From positions 1 through 12,176 of the forward strand of contig JAFGKQ010000327.1 of assembly GCA_016928495.1 (NCBI GenBank): a stretch of DNA of 12,176 nucleotides, read 5' to 3'. The stretch comes from Candidatus Fermentibacterales bacterium (GTDB lineage: Bacteria > Fermentibacterota > Fermentibacteria > Fermentibacterales > JAFGKQ01). The notes beneath the pieces are model-generated. The model did no database searches and was not told the origin of the DNA. It saw nothing but the letters and a program-made list of their open reading frames with translations. Shown here piece after piece: positions 1-6,741 of the stretch. The translations under genes were made by a program, and so were the position numbers. Each line of letters starts with the position of its first letter. Within the stretch, counting starts at the first letter, position 1.

Positions 1-43
1 AATATATCCCACGGGGCAGGGCATGCCACCTGCGCGAGGTTTC

Positions 44-72
44 TGGTCAGTCCCGGCGGCCCGGCTTATGCT
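44..72 (+). promoter_or_regulatory. possible sigma70-type promoter for the barrel-sppA pair
   Basis: TGGTCA at 44-49 (four of six matches to TTGACA) is followed after 17 bases by TATGCT at 67-72 (four of six matches to TATAAT). Transcription would start near 79-80, leaving a leader of about 60 bases before the ATG at 142. Nothing else in the first 141 bases looks like a gene, and no tail of an upstream plus-strand gene is recognisable. Matches of this quality occur by chance, so this is only a candidate. Confidence 0.25.
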
Positions 73-141
73 TCACCCGTCGGGCAAGGGCAGGCCCGGA
101 CCCGATGGCTTCGAGAGGACACCCCAGGCGGAGAGGTGAAG

Positions 142-1203
142 ATGAGCCCAGCACCAGACCGACGGCCAGCGCTTGCCGCGCTCGCTCTGTTCGTCCTGCT
201 CTCCTCGAGCGCCATTGCCGGATGGACCGTAGTGCCACTGGCCGGCTACAGTTCCACGACGGGGTTCGCCTATGGCGCCATGGTCGCCGGGACCGGCGTT
301 CTCGGGCTCGATGCGGCGAGCCTTCAGGCCTACAGAACGACCAGGGGCAGAGAGGTCGTCGAGCTGGGGGTCGTGGAGGCCATATCCGGGGGTGTCGGCA
401 CTCTGGAGGCCGAGCACTACAGGACCCCCACGGCACGGTTCTTCGGCTACGGCAACGGTGGCAGCGACGACGAGTACGTGGAGTACTCCGAAGAGTGCAA
501 CAGGCTGAGAATGCGCTACTTCAGAACGCTATTCGGCCCGGTCGACGGGGGCCTCGGCGCCGAGGTGAGGCACTCGGTGGTCTACGACCGCGAGCAGGGG
601 GACCTCTGGGAGACGCTTCCGGGACAGAGCTTCTCCTCCGCCTGGTCCGCGGGACCCTCGGGCTCGCTGGTGCTTCGCGACCCTGCGGGCACCGGCTTTC
701 CCGGATACGTGCGCCTGGATGGAAGCTACCAATGGAGCGAGCACGAGGCATACGGAAGGCTGACGGCCAGGCTGGCGCAACTGGCGCCCCTGGCGGGACC
801 GCGAACGGTCCTCGGAGCCCATGTCGGCGTCACTTCGCAGTCGGGCATCGAGACCTCGCCGTTCACCTGGAGACCCACTCTCGGTGGAGCCGACGACCTC
901 AGAGCCTTCAGGGACTGGCGCTTCACCGGCCGCTGGCTGGTCTGGTCCAACCTCGAGCTGCGCCAGCATATCCTGACCGTTTCAGAAGACCCGGAGGCCT
1001 ACGTGCAGCGCCTCGGACTGGTGCTCTTCGGGGACGCCGGACAGGTCTCGGACGAGCCGGGCGGGCTCGCGTGGAACAGGTTCCACCTCTGCGCCGGCAT
1101 CGGGCTGAGGATCCACATGGCCGAGAACGTGACCGTGAGGGCGGACTTCTCGCGCGGCCCTGAGGGCAACGGCATAGTCCTGACGTTCGGAGAGATGTTC
1201 TGA
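142..1203 (+). CDS. Omp85/BamA-type outer-membrane barrel protein without POTRA domains
   Basis: The 353-residue product starts with an export signal: basic residues, then a hydrophobic run (residues about 10-25, LAALALFVLLSSS) and an AIA-G cleavage site near residue 26. The rest is alternating polar/hydrophobic strands. Two features place it in the Omp85 (D15 surface antigen) barrel family. LRAFRDWRF at about 253-261 occupies the position of the conserved (V/L)RGF-type L6-loop motif and is followed by a strand like NLELRQ. A late FGDAGQV motif is followed by GIGLRIHMAENVTVRADFSRG, and the chain ends in Phe. At 353 residues there is room only for a barrel; BamA and TamA carry periplasmic POTRA repeats, which are absent here. 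The start chosen is ATG at 142, preceded by GGAGAGG; an in-frame GTG at 136 is the alternative. The stop lies 43 bases before sppA, so the two are probably cotranscribed. Whether it acts in protein insertion, as a secretion pore or otherwise cannot be said. Confidence 0.75.
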   Translation: MSPAPDRRPALAALALFVLLSSSAIAGWTVVPLAGYSSTTGFAYGAMVAGTGVLGLDAASLQAYRTTRGREVVELGVVEAISGGVGTLEAEHYRTPTARFFGYGNGGSDDEYVEYSEECNRLRMRYFRTLFGPVDGGLGAEVRHSVVYDREQGDLWETLPGQSFSSAWSAGPSGSLVLRDPAGTGFPGYVRLDGSYQWSEHEAYGRLTARLAQLAPLAGPRTVLGAHVGVTSQSGIETSPFTWRPTLGGADDLRAFRDWRFTGRWLVWSNLELRQHILTVSEDPEAYVQRLGLVLFGDAGQVSDEPGGLAWNRFHLCAGIGLRIHMAENVTVRADFSRGPEGNGIVLTFGEMF

Positions 1204-1209
1204 CCGGAG

Positions 1210-1226
1210 TCCCCGGAAGCCGGGGA
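1210..1226 (+). other. short intercistronic hairpin between barrel gene and sppA
   Basis: TCCCCGG (1210-1216) and CCGGGGA (1220-1226) form a perfect 7-bp stem around a 3-base AAG loop just after the stop of the barrel gene. There is no T tract, and the ribosome site of sppA (AGGAGGGG, 1234-1241) follows within 8 bases. It is therefore more likely a processing or stabilising hairpin than a terminator. In GC-rich sequence such a stem may also arise by chance. Confidence 0.3.
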
Positions 1227-1246
1227 GCCTGCTAGGAGGGGAACCA

Positions 1247-3616
1247 ATGGCAAGGACCGCCGCGCTGGCTATGACCCTGTTCCTGACGACCTGTACGGCT
1301 CTGGCCGATCCCGCGCCGGGCCCGCCGCCCGAGTTCGACTGGCCCGCCATGCCGGAGATCGGAGGCCCGGACCTGGTCAACCCCGCGGGATACGCGGAGC
1401 TCTACGGCACGGAGCTCTCGGTCTCGTTCTTCACCAGCGACAGCGCGTTCGAGAAGGTAGACAGGGTCTCTCTCACAACCCCCGGGGCCGGCCTGAGCGG
1501 GTGGTGGCTGGACGATGCGTCCATGAGGAGGTTCTCCACCGGGGCGGCCATCACCTGCATGCGCGACCGGCTCTCCCTGGGCACGTCCTGGACCTGGTTC
1601 GACCCGACGGTCTCCGGCAGCCCATGGAGCGACAAGGGCTACTTCTCCTTCGGACTGCTGCTCCGGCCCTCCGGGCACCTGAGCCTCGGCGTAGCTCACG
1701 ACCTTGGCACCAGCGTAGCGGGGTCCACCTGCGGAAGGAGGTTCTCGGCCGGTCTGGGCGTGCGCCCCTTCGGCAGCGAGATGCTCACCGTGCTGGTCAA
1801 CGCCAGGGCCGAGGACATCTGGGAGGACGAGGCCTACTCCGCCGGCGTGGAGCTCAGGCCGATGCAGGGCCTCGCCCTGAGAGCCGATGTGGAGGACGAT
1901 GCATCCTTCAGCGCAGGTCTGGGGATCGACCTCGGGAGGATGGGGCTCTCCTTCGCGGGAAGGGGCAGCGATGATGACGCCTTCACCGGGTCGAGGGGCA
2001 GCATCATCCTCGGCTCCAGGCCGCGCGGCAGCATCATGGGCTCCCCGGGAGGCTATGTCCGCGTGAGCCCGGGCACGGCGCGGGAGGAGGCGTCCGGAGG
2101 GCTCCTCGCCAGCCCCGTTCCCTCTTTCTCTGAGTTCTCGATGATGCTCCGCAGGGCCGTCGAAGACGACTCCGTCGAGGGATTCGTCCTCGACGTCAGG
2201 AGGGGGGCTGGCAACGCGGCCCAGGCCGAGGAGCTCAGGAGCCTGCTCGAGATGGCAAGGCAAAGGGGCAAGCGGGTATTCGCCTACCTGCAGTCGGCGG
2301 GCAACATGCCCTACTACCTCGCGTCCGTGGCCGAGGAGATCTACATGCACCCCAGCTCGGAGGTGGCGATCACGGGGATGGGAGGCTCGGGCTTCTTCGC
2401 GAGGGGCCTCCTGGACAGGGTCGGGATCTACCCGGACCTGCTCCACATAGGCGAGTACAAGAGCGCCAGCGACATGCTGACGAGGTACGACATGTCCGAG
2501 GCGCAGCGGGAGGCCATGACCGCCCTCCTGGAATCGAATCAGGAGACGCTCGAGTCGGCCATTGGCAACGGGCGCGGGCTCTCCCGCACCGAGGTCAGGG
2601 AGATGATGGGCAGGGCCGTCTTCACCGCGAGCAGGGCTCTGGATGCAGGCCTGGTGGATGGCATGGCCTATCACGACGAGCTGGAGGAGAGGCTCGAGGA
2701 GAGCCTCGGACGCTCCCCGCGCATCGTGCCGCTGGAGAGCTACGCCGCGGAGATTACGGAGGCACGGCCATGGGGGCCGGATCCCCACGTTGCCGTGATC
2801 GTGGCGACGGGCACCATAACGACCGGCGAGAGCGGCAGCAGCCCCCTCATCGGGAGGACTATGGGCAGCGAGACCGTCTGCGGGCTGCTCGAGCATGCAT
2901 CCCGCGAGCCGGGCGCCGTGGCTCTCGTCCTGAGGATAGACTCGGGGGGAGGCGATGCCCTGGCCAGCGACGACATGCTCCATGCTCTCTACCGCGCAGC
3001 CGAGCGCCTGCCCGTGGTCGTCTCCATGGGCCATGTCGCCGGTTCCGGAGGCTACTACATGGCCTGCGGGGCGGACAGGATATTCGCCGACGAGATGACC
3101 ATTACCGGCTCGATAGGCGTGATAACCGGGAAGTTCGTCATAGCCGACCTCGTCCGCGACCTGGGCATAGGCTTCGAGACGGTGGACGTGTCACCCAGGG
3201 CCGGCATGGGCAGCATGCTCAGGCGCTACGACGAGCTCGAGCTGGAGATAATGCGGGAGTCCATAGAGGATTCCTATCGCGACTTCGTGGCAGCCGTTGC
3301 GCAGGGAAGGGGCCTGTCCGGGCAGAGCGTGGACAGCATAGGCAGGGGGCGCATCTGGAGCGGCCCGGACGCCCTGGAGATAGGCCTGGTGGACGAGATC
3401 GGCGGGGTCACCGACGCCATCGTGGAGGCCTGGAGGATGGCGGGGATGCCCCCCGGCGAGCTGCCCGCGATCGAGGTCTACCCGAAGCCGGGTCTGCTGT
3501 CGGGGCTGCAGCCCTCGCTCGGGCTTCTGCAATCGCTGTCGGCGGCCGATCCCCTGCTGCCCTGGCCACCGGGGGCGGTGCTCTACCTGATGGCCCCGGT
3601 GGGTCTCTCGGAGTAG
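1247..3616 (+). CDS. sppA: signal peptide peptidase SppA (S49 family) with N-terminal barrel-like domain
   Basis: SppA proteases cleave remnant signal peptides and other membrane or envelope peptides using a Ser-Lys dyad shared between two tandem domains. The 789-residue protein begins with a signal peptide (about 1-21, hydrophobic ALAMTLFLTTCTALA). Residues about 45-260 open with an NPAGYAELYG motif and run as short amphipathic strands resembling PorV/FadL-type outer-membrane barrels. The first S49 domain (about 270-490) contains the general-base lysine at K405 in GEYKSASDML. The second (about 514-730) has RIDSGGGDA at 563-571 and the nucleophile S600 in GHVAGSGGYYMACGADRIF. The K-to-S spacing (195) is close to the 200 of E. 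coli SppA (K209, S409). The usual SPGG turn is SGGG here. E. coli SppA is about 618 residues and has a membrane anchor, so this protein is enlarged by its N-terminal domain. Start: ATG 1247 with AGGAGGGG five bases upstream. It follows the Omp85-type gene and converges on addA. Confidence 0.9.
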   Translation: MARTAALAMTLFLTTCTALADPAPGPPPEFDWPAMPEIGGPDLVNPAGYAELYGTELSVSFFTSDSAFEKVDRVSLTTPGAGLSGWWLDDASMRRFSTGAAITCMRDRLSLGTSWTWFDPTVSGSPWSDKGYFSFGLLLRPSGHLSLGVAHDLGTSVAGSTCGRRFSAGLGVRPFGSEMLTVLVNARAEDIWEDEAYSAGVELRPMQGLALRADVEDDASFSAGLGIDLGRMGLSFAGRGSDDDAFTGSRGSIILGSRPRGSIMGSPGGYVRVSPGTAREEASGGLLASPVPSFSEFSMMLRRAVEDDSVEGFVLDVRRGAGNAAQAEELRSLLEMARQRGKRVFAYLQSAGNMPYYLASVAEEIYMHPSSEVAITGMGGSGFFARGLLDRVGIYPDLLHIGEYKSASDMLTRYDMSEAQREAMTALLESNQETLESAIGNGRGLSRTEVREMMGRAVFTASRALDAGLVDGMAYHDELEERLEESLGRSPRIVPLESYAAEITEARPWGPDPHVAVIVATGTITTGESGSSPLIGRTMGSETVCGLLEHASREPGAVALVLRIDSGGGDALASDDMLHALYRAAERLPVVVSMGHVAGSGGYYMACGADRIFADEMTITGSIGVITGKFVIADLVRDLGIGFETVDVSPRAGMGSMLRRYDELELEIMRESIEDSYRDFVAAVAQGRGLSGQSVDSIGRGRIWSGPDALEIGLVDEIGGVTDAIVEAWRMAGMPPGELPAIEVYPKPGLLSGLQPSLGLLQSLSAADPLLPWPPGAVLYLMAPVGLSE

Positions 3617-3627
3617 CCTCTCCGGTC

Positions 3628-3653
3628 CGGGGCCCGTCGGGTCGGCGGCCCCG
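3628..3653. terminator. possible bidirectional stem-loop between convergent sppA and addA
   Basis: The 44-base gap between the two convergent stop codons contains CGGGGCC (3628-3634) and GGCCCCG (3647-3653), a 7-bp GC stem around a 12-base loop. Placement between converging genes suits a transcription end for both. Neither strand has a run of T after the stem, so it is not a canonical Rho-independent terminator. Treat it as a candidate only. Confidence 0.3.
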
Positions 3654-3660
3654 CTCAGGG

Positions 3661-6600
3661 CTAGAACAGGCCGATCTCGATCAGCTCGCGGGGTCTCAGC
3701 AGGGCCAGGTAGACCCTCACCTTCCTGCCCAGCCCCCGGGCCAGCAGCCTGCCGTAGCTCTCCTGCCTGTCCCGGTAGCGCGCCACGATTCCCTCCAGTC
3801 CGCCCGAGCCGGGGGCCGAGGGATCGTCCGTCTTGTAGTCCAGGGCGACCAGCTCCCGGCCTCCCGTGTCCACGAGCAGGTCCACGTAGCTCTCGTCGAG
3901 CCTCCCGCCCGCCGCTTCGTAGACCGGGTACTCCCGCCCGACGACCGTCCTCGAGGACAGCTCGAACGGCAGGCTCATCTCCGCGAACAGGCCGGACGCC
4001 AGTTGCAGCGCCTCCGGCCCGATCTCCGGCTCCCTTGCGCAGACATCTCCCGCCTGCCGCTCCAGCCATTCGAGAGGGGAGTCGAGGTCCACCCGCTCCA
4101 GTATGGAATGGGTGAGGAGGCCGAGCCTTACCCCGGGCCTCCGCTCGATCCCGGGCTCGATGTCCCTCGCAACGTCGAAGCTGCTCCCGACCTCTGCGGA
4201 AGGCGCCGGGGGAGGCGGGGACGGCCCCGGGCGCCGGAGCGCCCGGTCGGCGGCCTCGACGAGGGGGAGATCCTCCACGACGAAGCTGTCGTCGCCCGAC
4301 GAGAGGCACCTCTCCAAGGCTTCCCAGATCAGCCGGCCTGTCCCGGTGAGCCCCTTTCCATCGGGGCGAGGGCGCCGGCCAAGTATGTGGAGGCTCTTCG
4401 CGGCCCTCGTGACCGCCACGTAGCACAGTCTCCTGTGCTCGGCGGCCTCCCTCGCCTTCCGGACTTCCTCGATCCTGGGCCAATGGGGGGTGATGAAGGA
4501 CTTCTCCCCCCCCGTGATGGCCGCGATGTGCTCATGCTCGTAGGTGGAGAGGCCGTCGCGCGTGGGCCCGCCCCGCTTTTCATCCTGAATGCCGGCAACG
4601 ATCACGCGGTCGAAGGTCAGGCCCTTGGCTGCGTGGATGGTGCTTATGACCACAGCGCCCTGCTCGTCGGGAGCCGACGAGGGCTCATCGAGAGCCTCCT
4701 CCTTCTCCTCGGAGTCCAGCATCGCCAGCAGCGCCTGGTGGTCGGAGACCTCCCCCGAGAGAGCGCTCTCGAGCAGGGTCCGGATGTTGGCCATCCGCCT
4801 CCCGGTCTCCCATTCCGTGCCGGCGATAACCCCGAGGAGGTCGGTGTCGAGCAGCAGGCGGAACAGGAAATCGCTCAGAGGTAGCCTGCAGGCAGCCATC
4901 CTGAGGTGGCGCAGCAGGGCGTTGGCCGCGAGGACCGCCCCGGGACACCCGTCCGCCTCGCGGCCCGCCTCGTAGCCGCAGGTCCCGCCCTCCAGGGCCC
5001 TGGTCAGCGTCAGGTCGTCCATGCCGAAGAACAGCGACCTCAGCGTATGCACCCAGGCCAGGCGGTCATCCGGACACAGGAGGCACCTCACCATCTCGCG
5101 GAGGTCCGCGATCTCCGGCCTCTTCTTGAAGTCCCTGCCGGACACCGCGCAGAAGGGCACGCCCCTCGCCGATAGCGCGCCCTCGAAGGCTTCCATGCCG
5201 GTCCTGGTCCGGAGCAACAGGGCGAAGTCGCCGTAGCCTGCAGCGCCCCGGGAAACTGTCCGCTGCACGTGATCCGCGACCCAGGCCGCCTGGAGCGAGC
5301 GGAGCTGGTCTGCCGAGCACCCCTGCGGAAGCATCAGGACCACGGGCTTCTCGCCCTCCGCCGCGCACGGGCCCGGAGCCATGGGCGAGTAGGCGCAGCC
5401 GAACTCCCGCTCTTCCGGAGCCTGGAGGTCGAACAGGGCCCTCCCGAAGCTGTTGACGAAGCGCACGATCGCGCGTGTGCTCCTGAAGTTGGCCTCTATC
5501 ACCCCGAGCAGGGCCCCGGAGGAGCGCATCCCGGCGATCGTGGCCGCGTAGGTCTCCATGTCGGCGTTGCGCCACCCGTAGATGGACTGCTTGGGGTCTC
5601 CGACCACGGTCAGCCTGCCCGGAGGGTAGTCGTCACCCCCGGCCGCCAGCAGCCATCTGAGGAGATCGACCTGAACCATGCTGGTGTCCTGGAACTCGTC
5701 TACCAGCAGGTGTGCAAGGTCCTCGTCCGCGAGCTCGCGAAAGGCTGGCAGGTCCCTCAGGCAGCGCATCGCGCGCACCTGGAGGTCCTCGTAGGACAGC
5801 CGCGACAGGTCCTGCTCCCACCTCTGCCGCAGATCGCTCACGAAGGGCTGCACGAGCGCCCAGGTCTGCCGCAGGATCTCCAGCCCCCGGAGGCTCCCGA
5901 GGGCGAGCAGGGAGTTGTCTCGAAGGCACACCAGGGCCCGGACGACCAGGTCCTTGTTCTGCTTTCCGCCCCAGGCCTCCGCCTTTCCCCTGCCCTTTGG
6001 GGAGCCGGGGACCGTCCCTAGCATGCTCTCAGGATCGGCCACCTCCTCCGCAGCTATGAGGCGCGCGATAGCAAGCAGCCTCTCCCTGGGCTCGAAGAGC
6101 AGGTCCGATTCCTCCAGGCACTCGATTCTCCCGGCGGCCTCCATGGCCTCGCCCGTTGCCGCTCGGAACCCCTCGAAGACTTCGGCCGAGTCGCCGAAGA
6201 CGCTCTCTTCCTCGATCCACCAGGCGGACTCGATGGCCAGCGCGAGCCCCAGCATGCCGCCGCTGCCCAGCGCTTCCACGGCATCGGAGCTCCCTCTGAG
6301 CCGGTCCGCGCTCAGGCGCGTCAGGTACAGGTCCCACAGCCGCTGTAGCTCGTCGGCAGTGAAGTGGGAAGGGATCACGCCGAACGAAGGGTCCACGCCG
6401 GTCAGGTGCGAGTACCTTCGCAGCAGCGTGCTGCAGAAGCCGTGTATGGTGTCTATCAGTGATACCGGAAGAAGCTGGAGCTGCCGCCGCAGCTCCGGGT
6501 CGGACGACGAGCCCTCGGCGAGGGCCAGCCCCAGGCGGTGCCTGAGCTCCGACGCGGCTGCCCTGGTGAAGGTGACAACGGCCAGCCTGTCGAGCCGGGC

Positions 6601-6741
6601 GCCGCCTCGGAGCATCTCGACGACCCTGTCGAGGAGCAGCGTGGTCTTGCCGGTCCCGGCGCTGGCCTCCACGATCACGTTGCGGGCCTTCTCGAGGACC
6701 ACGGCTTCCCTCACGGCCTGGTCTGAGGGACGCTCAGTCAT
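3661..6741 (-). CDS. addA: AddA-type helicase-nuclease subunit (double-strand break repair)
   Basis: AddA with AddB unwinds and resects double-strand DNA ends to load RecA. The 1026-residue protein shows the superfamily 1A helicase motifs in order: Walker A EASAGTGKT (about 25-33, K32), motif Ia VVTFTRAAASEL (55-66), a DTIHGFC box (about 97-103), Walker B LLVDEFQDT (345-353), motif III VVGDPKQSIYGWRNA (379-393), NFRST (418-422), motif V STIHAAKGLTFD (700-711) and motif VI YVAVTRAAK (774-782). The C-terminus is a RecB-type PD-(D/E)XK nuclease: H878 in GLLTHSILE, D954 in YVDLLVD, D968 and K970 in ALDYKTD, and Q993/Y996 in QESYGRLL. B. subtilis AddA is about 1230 residues, so this is a compact member with all motifs kept. 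Start ATG 6741 has GGAGGG about six bases upstream and overlaps the addB stop by 8 bases (ATGACTGA), which implies translational coupling. A 17-residue upstream extension to 6792 is possible but lacks this support. AddA rather than RecB is favoured by the AddB partner. Confidence 0.93.
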   Translation of the reverse strand: MTERPSDQAVREAVVLEKARNVIVEASAGTGKTTLLLDRVVEMLRGGARLDRLAVVTFTRAAASELRHRLGLALAEGSSSDPELRRQLQLLPVSLIDTIHGFCSTLLRRYSHLTGVDPSFGVIPSHFTADELQRLWDLYLTRLSADRLRGSSDAVEALGSGGMLGLALAIESAWWIEEESVFGDSAEVFEGFRAATGEAMEAAGRIECLEESDLLFEPRERLLAIARLIAAEEVADPESMLGTVPGSPKGRGKAEAWGGKQNKDLVVRALVCLRDNSLLALGSLRGLEILRQTWALVQPFVSDLRQRWEQDLSRLSYEDLQVRAMRCLRDLPAFRELADEDLAHLLVDEFQDTSMVQVDLLRWLLAAGGDDYPPGRLTVVGDPKQSIYGWRNADMETYAATIAGMRSSGALLGVIEANFRSTRAIVRFVNSFGRALFDLQAPEEREFGCAYSPMAPGPCAAEGEKPVVLMLPQGCSADQLRSLQAAWVADHVQRTVSRGAAGYGDFALLLRTRTGMEAFEGALSARGVPFCAVSGRDFKKRPEIADLREMVRCLLCPDDRLAWVHTLRSLFFGMDDLTLTRALEGGTCGYEAGREADGCPGAVLAANALLRHLRMAACRLPLSDFLFRLLLDTDLLGVIAGTEWETGRRMANIRTLLESALSGEVSDHQALLAMLDSEEKEEALDEPSSAPDEQGAVVISTIHAAKGLTFDRVIVAGIQDEKRGGPTRDGLSTYEHEHIAAITGGEKSFITPHWPRIEEVRKAREAAEHRRLCYVAVTRAAKSLHILGRRPRPDGKGLTGTGRLIWEALERCLSSGDDSFVVEDLPLVEAADRALRRPGPSPPPPAPSAEVGSSFDVARDIEPGIERRPGVRLGLLTHSILERVDLDSPLEWLERQAGDVCAREPEIGPEALQLASGLFAEMSLPFELSSRTVVGREYPVYEAAGGRLDESYVDLLVDTGGRELVALDYKTDDPSAPGSGGLEGIVARYRDRQESYGRLLARGLGRKVRVYLALLRPRELIEIGLF

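Noticed and set aside
105-1163. Alternative plus-strand frame of about 352 codons overlapping the Omp85-type gene
   Set aside because: It shares almost the same span in another frame, has Arg/Gly-rich low-complexity content and lacks a signal peptide, whereas the chosen frame has a signal peptide and barrel motifs.
1232-3034. Minus-strand open frame of about 600 codons opposite sppA
   Set aside because: It is antisense to the clearly identified SppA. The product is rich in His, Gly, Arg and Pro with no domain pattern and has no ribosome site of note.
3628-3653. Strong Rho-independent terminator between sppA and addA
   Set aside because: Only a 7-bp stem with no T run on either strand, so it is listed as a low-confidence stem-loop and not as a proven terminator.
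3191-4483. Minus-strand frame of about 430 codons overlapping the addA 3' half
   Set aside because: It is out of frame with the AddA motifs V, VI and nuclease residues that occupy the same DNA, and has no recognisable domain.
2770-4884. Plus-strand open frame of about 704 codons spanning the end of sppA and the reverse of addA
   Set aside because: It crosses two convergent genes in the wrong frames and ignores their intergenic gap; the product is low-complexity Arg/Pro/Gly.
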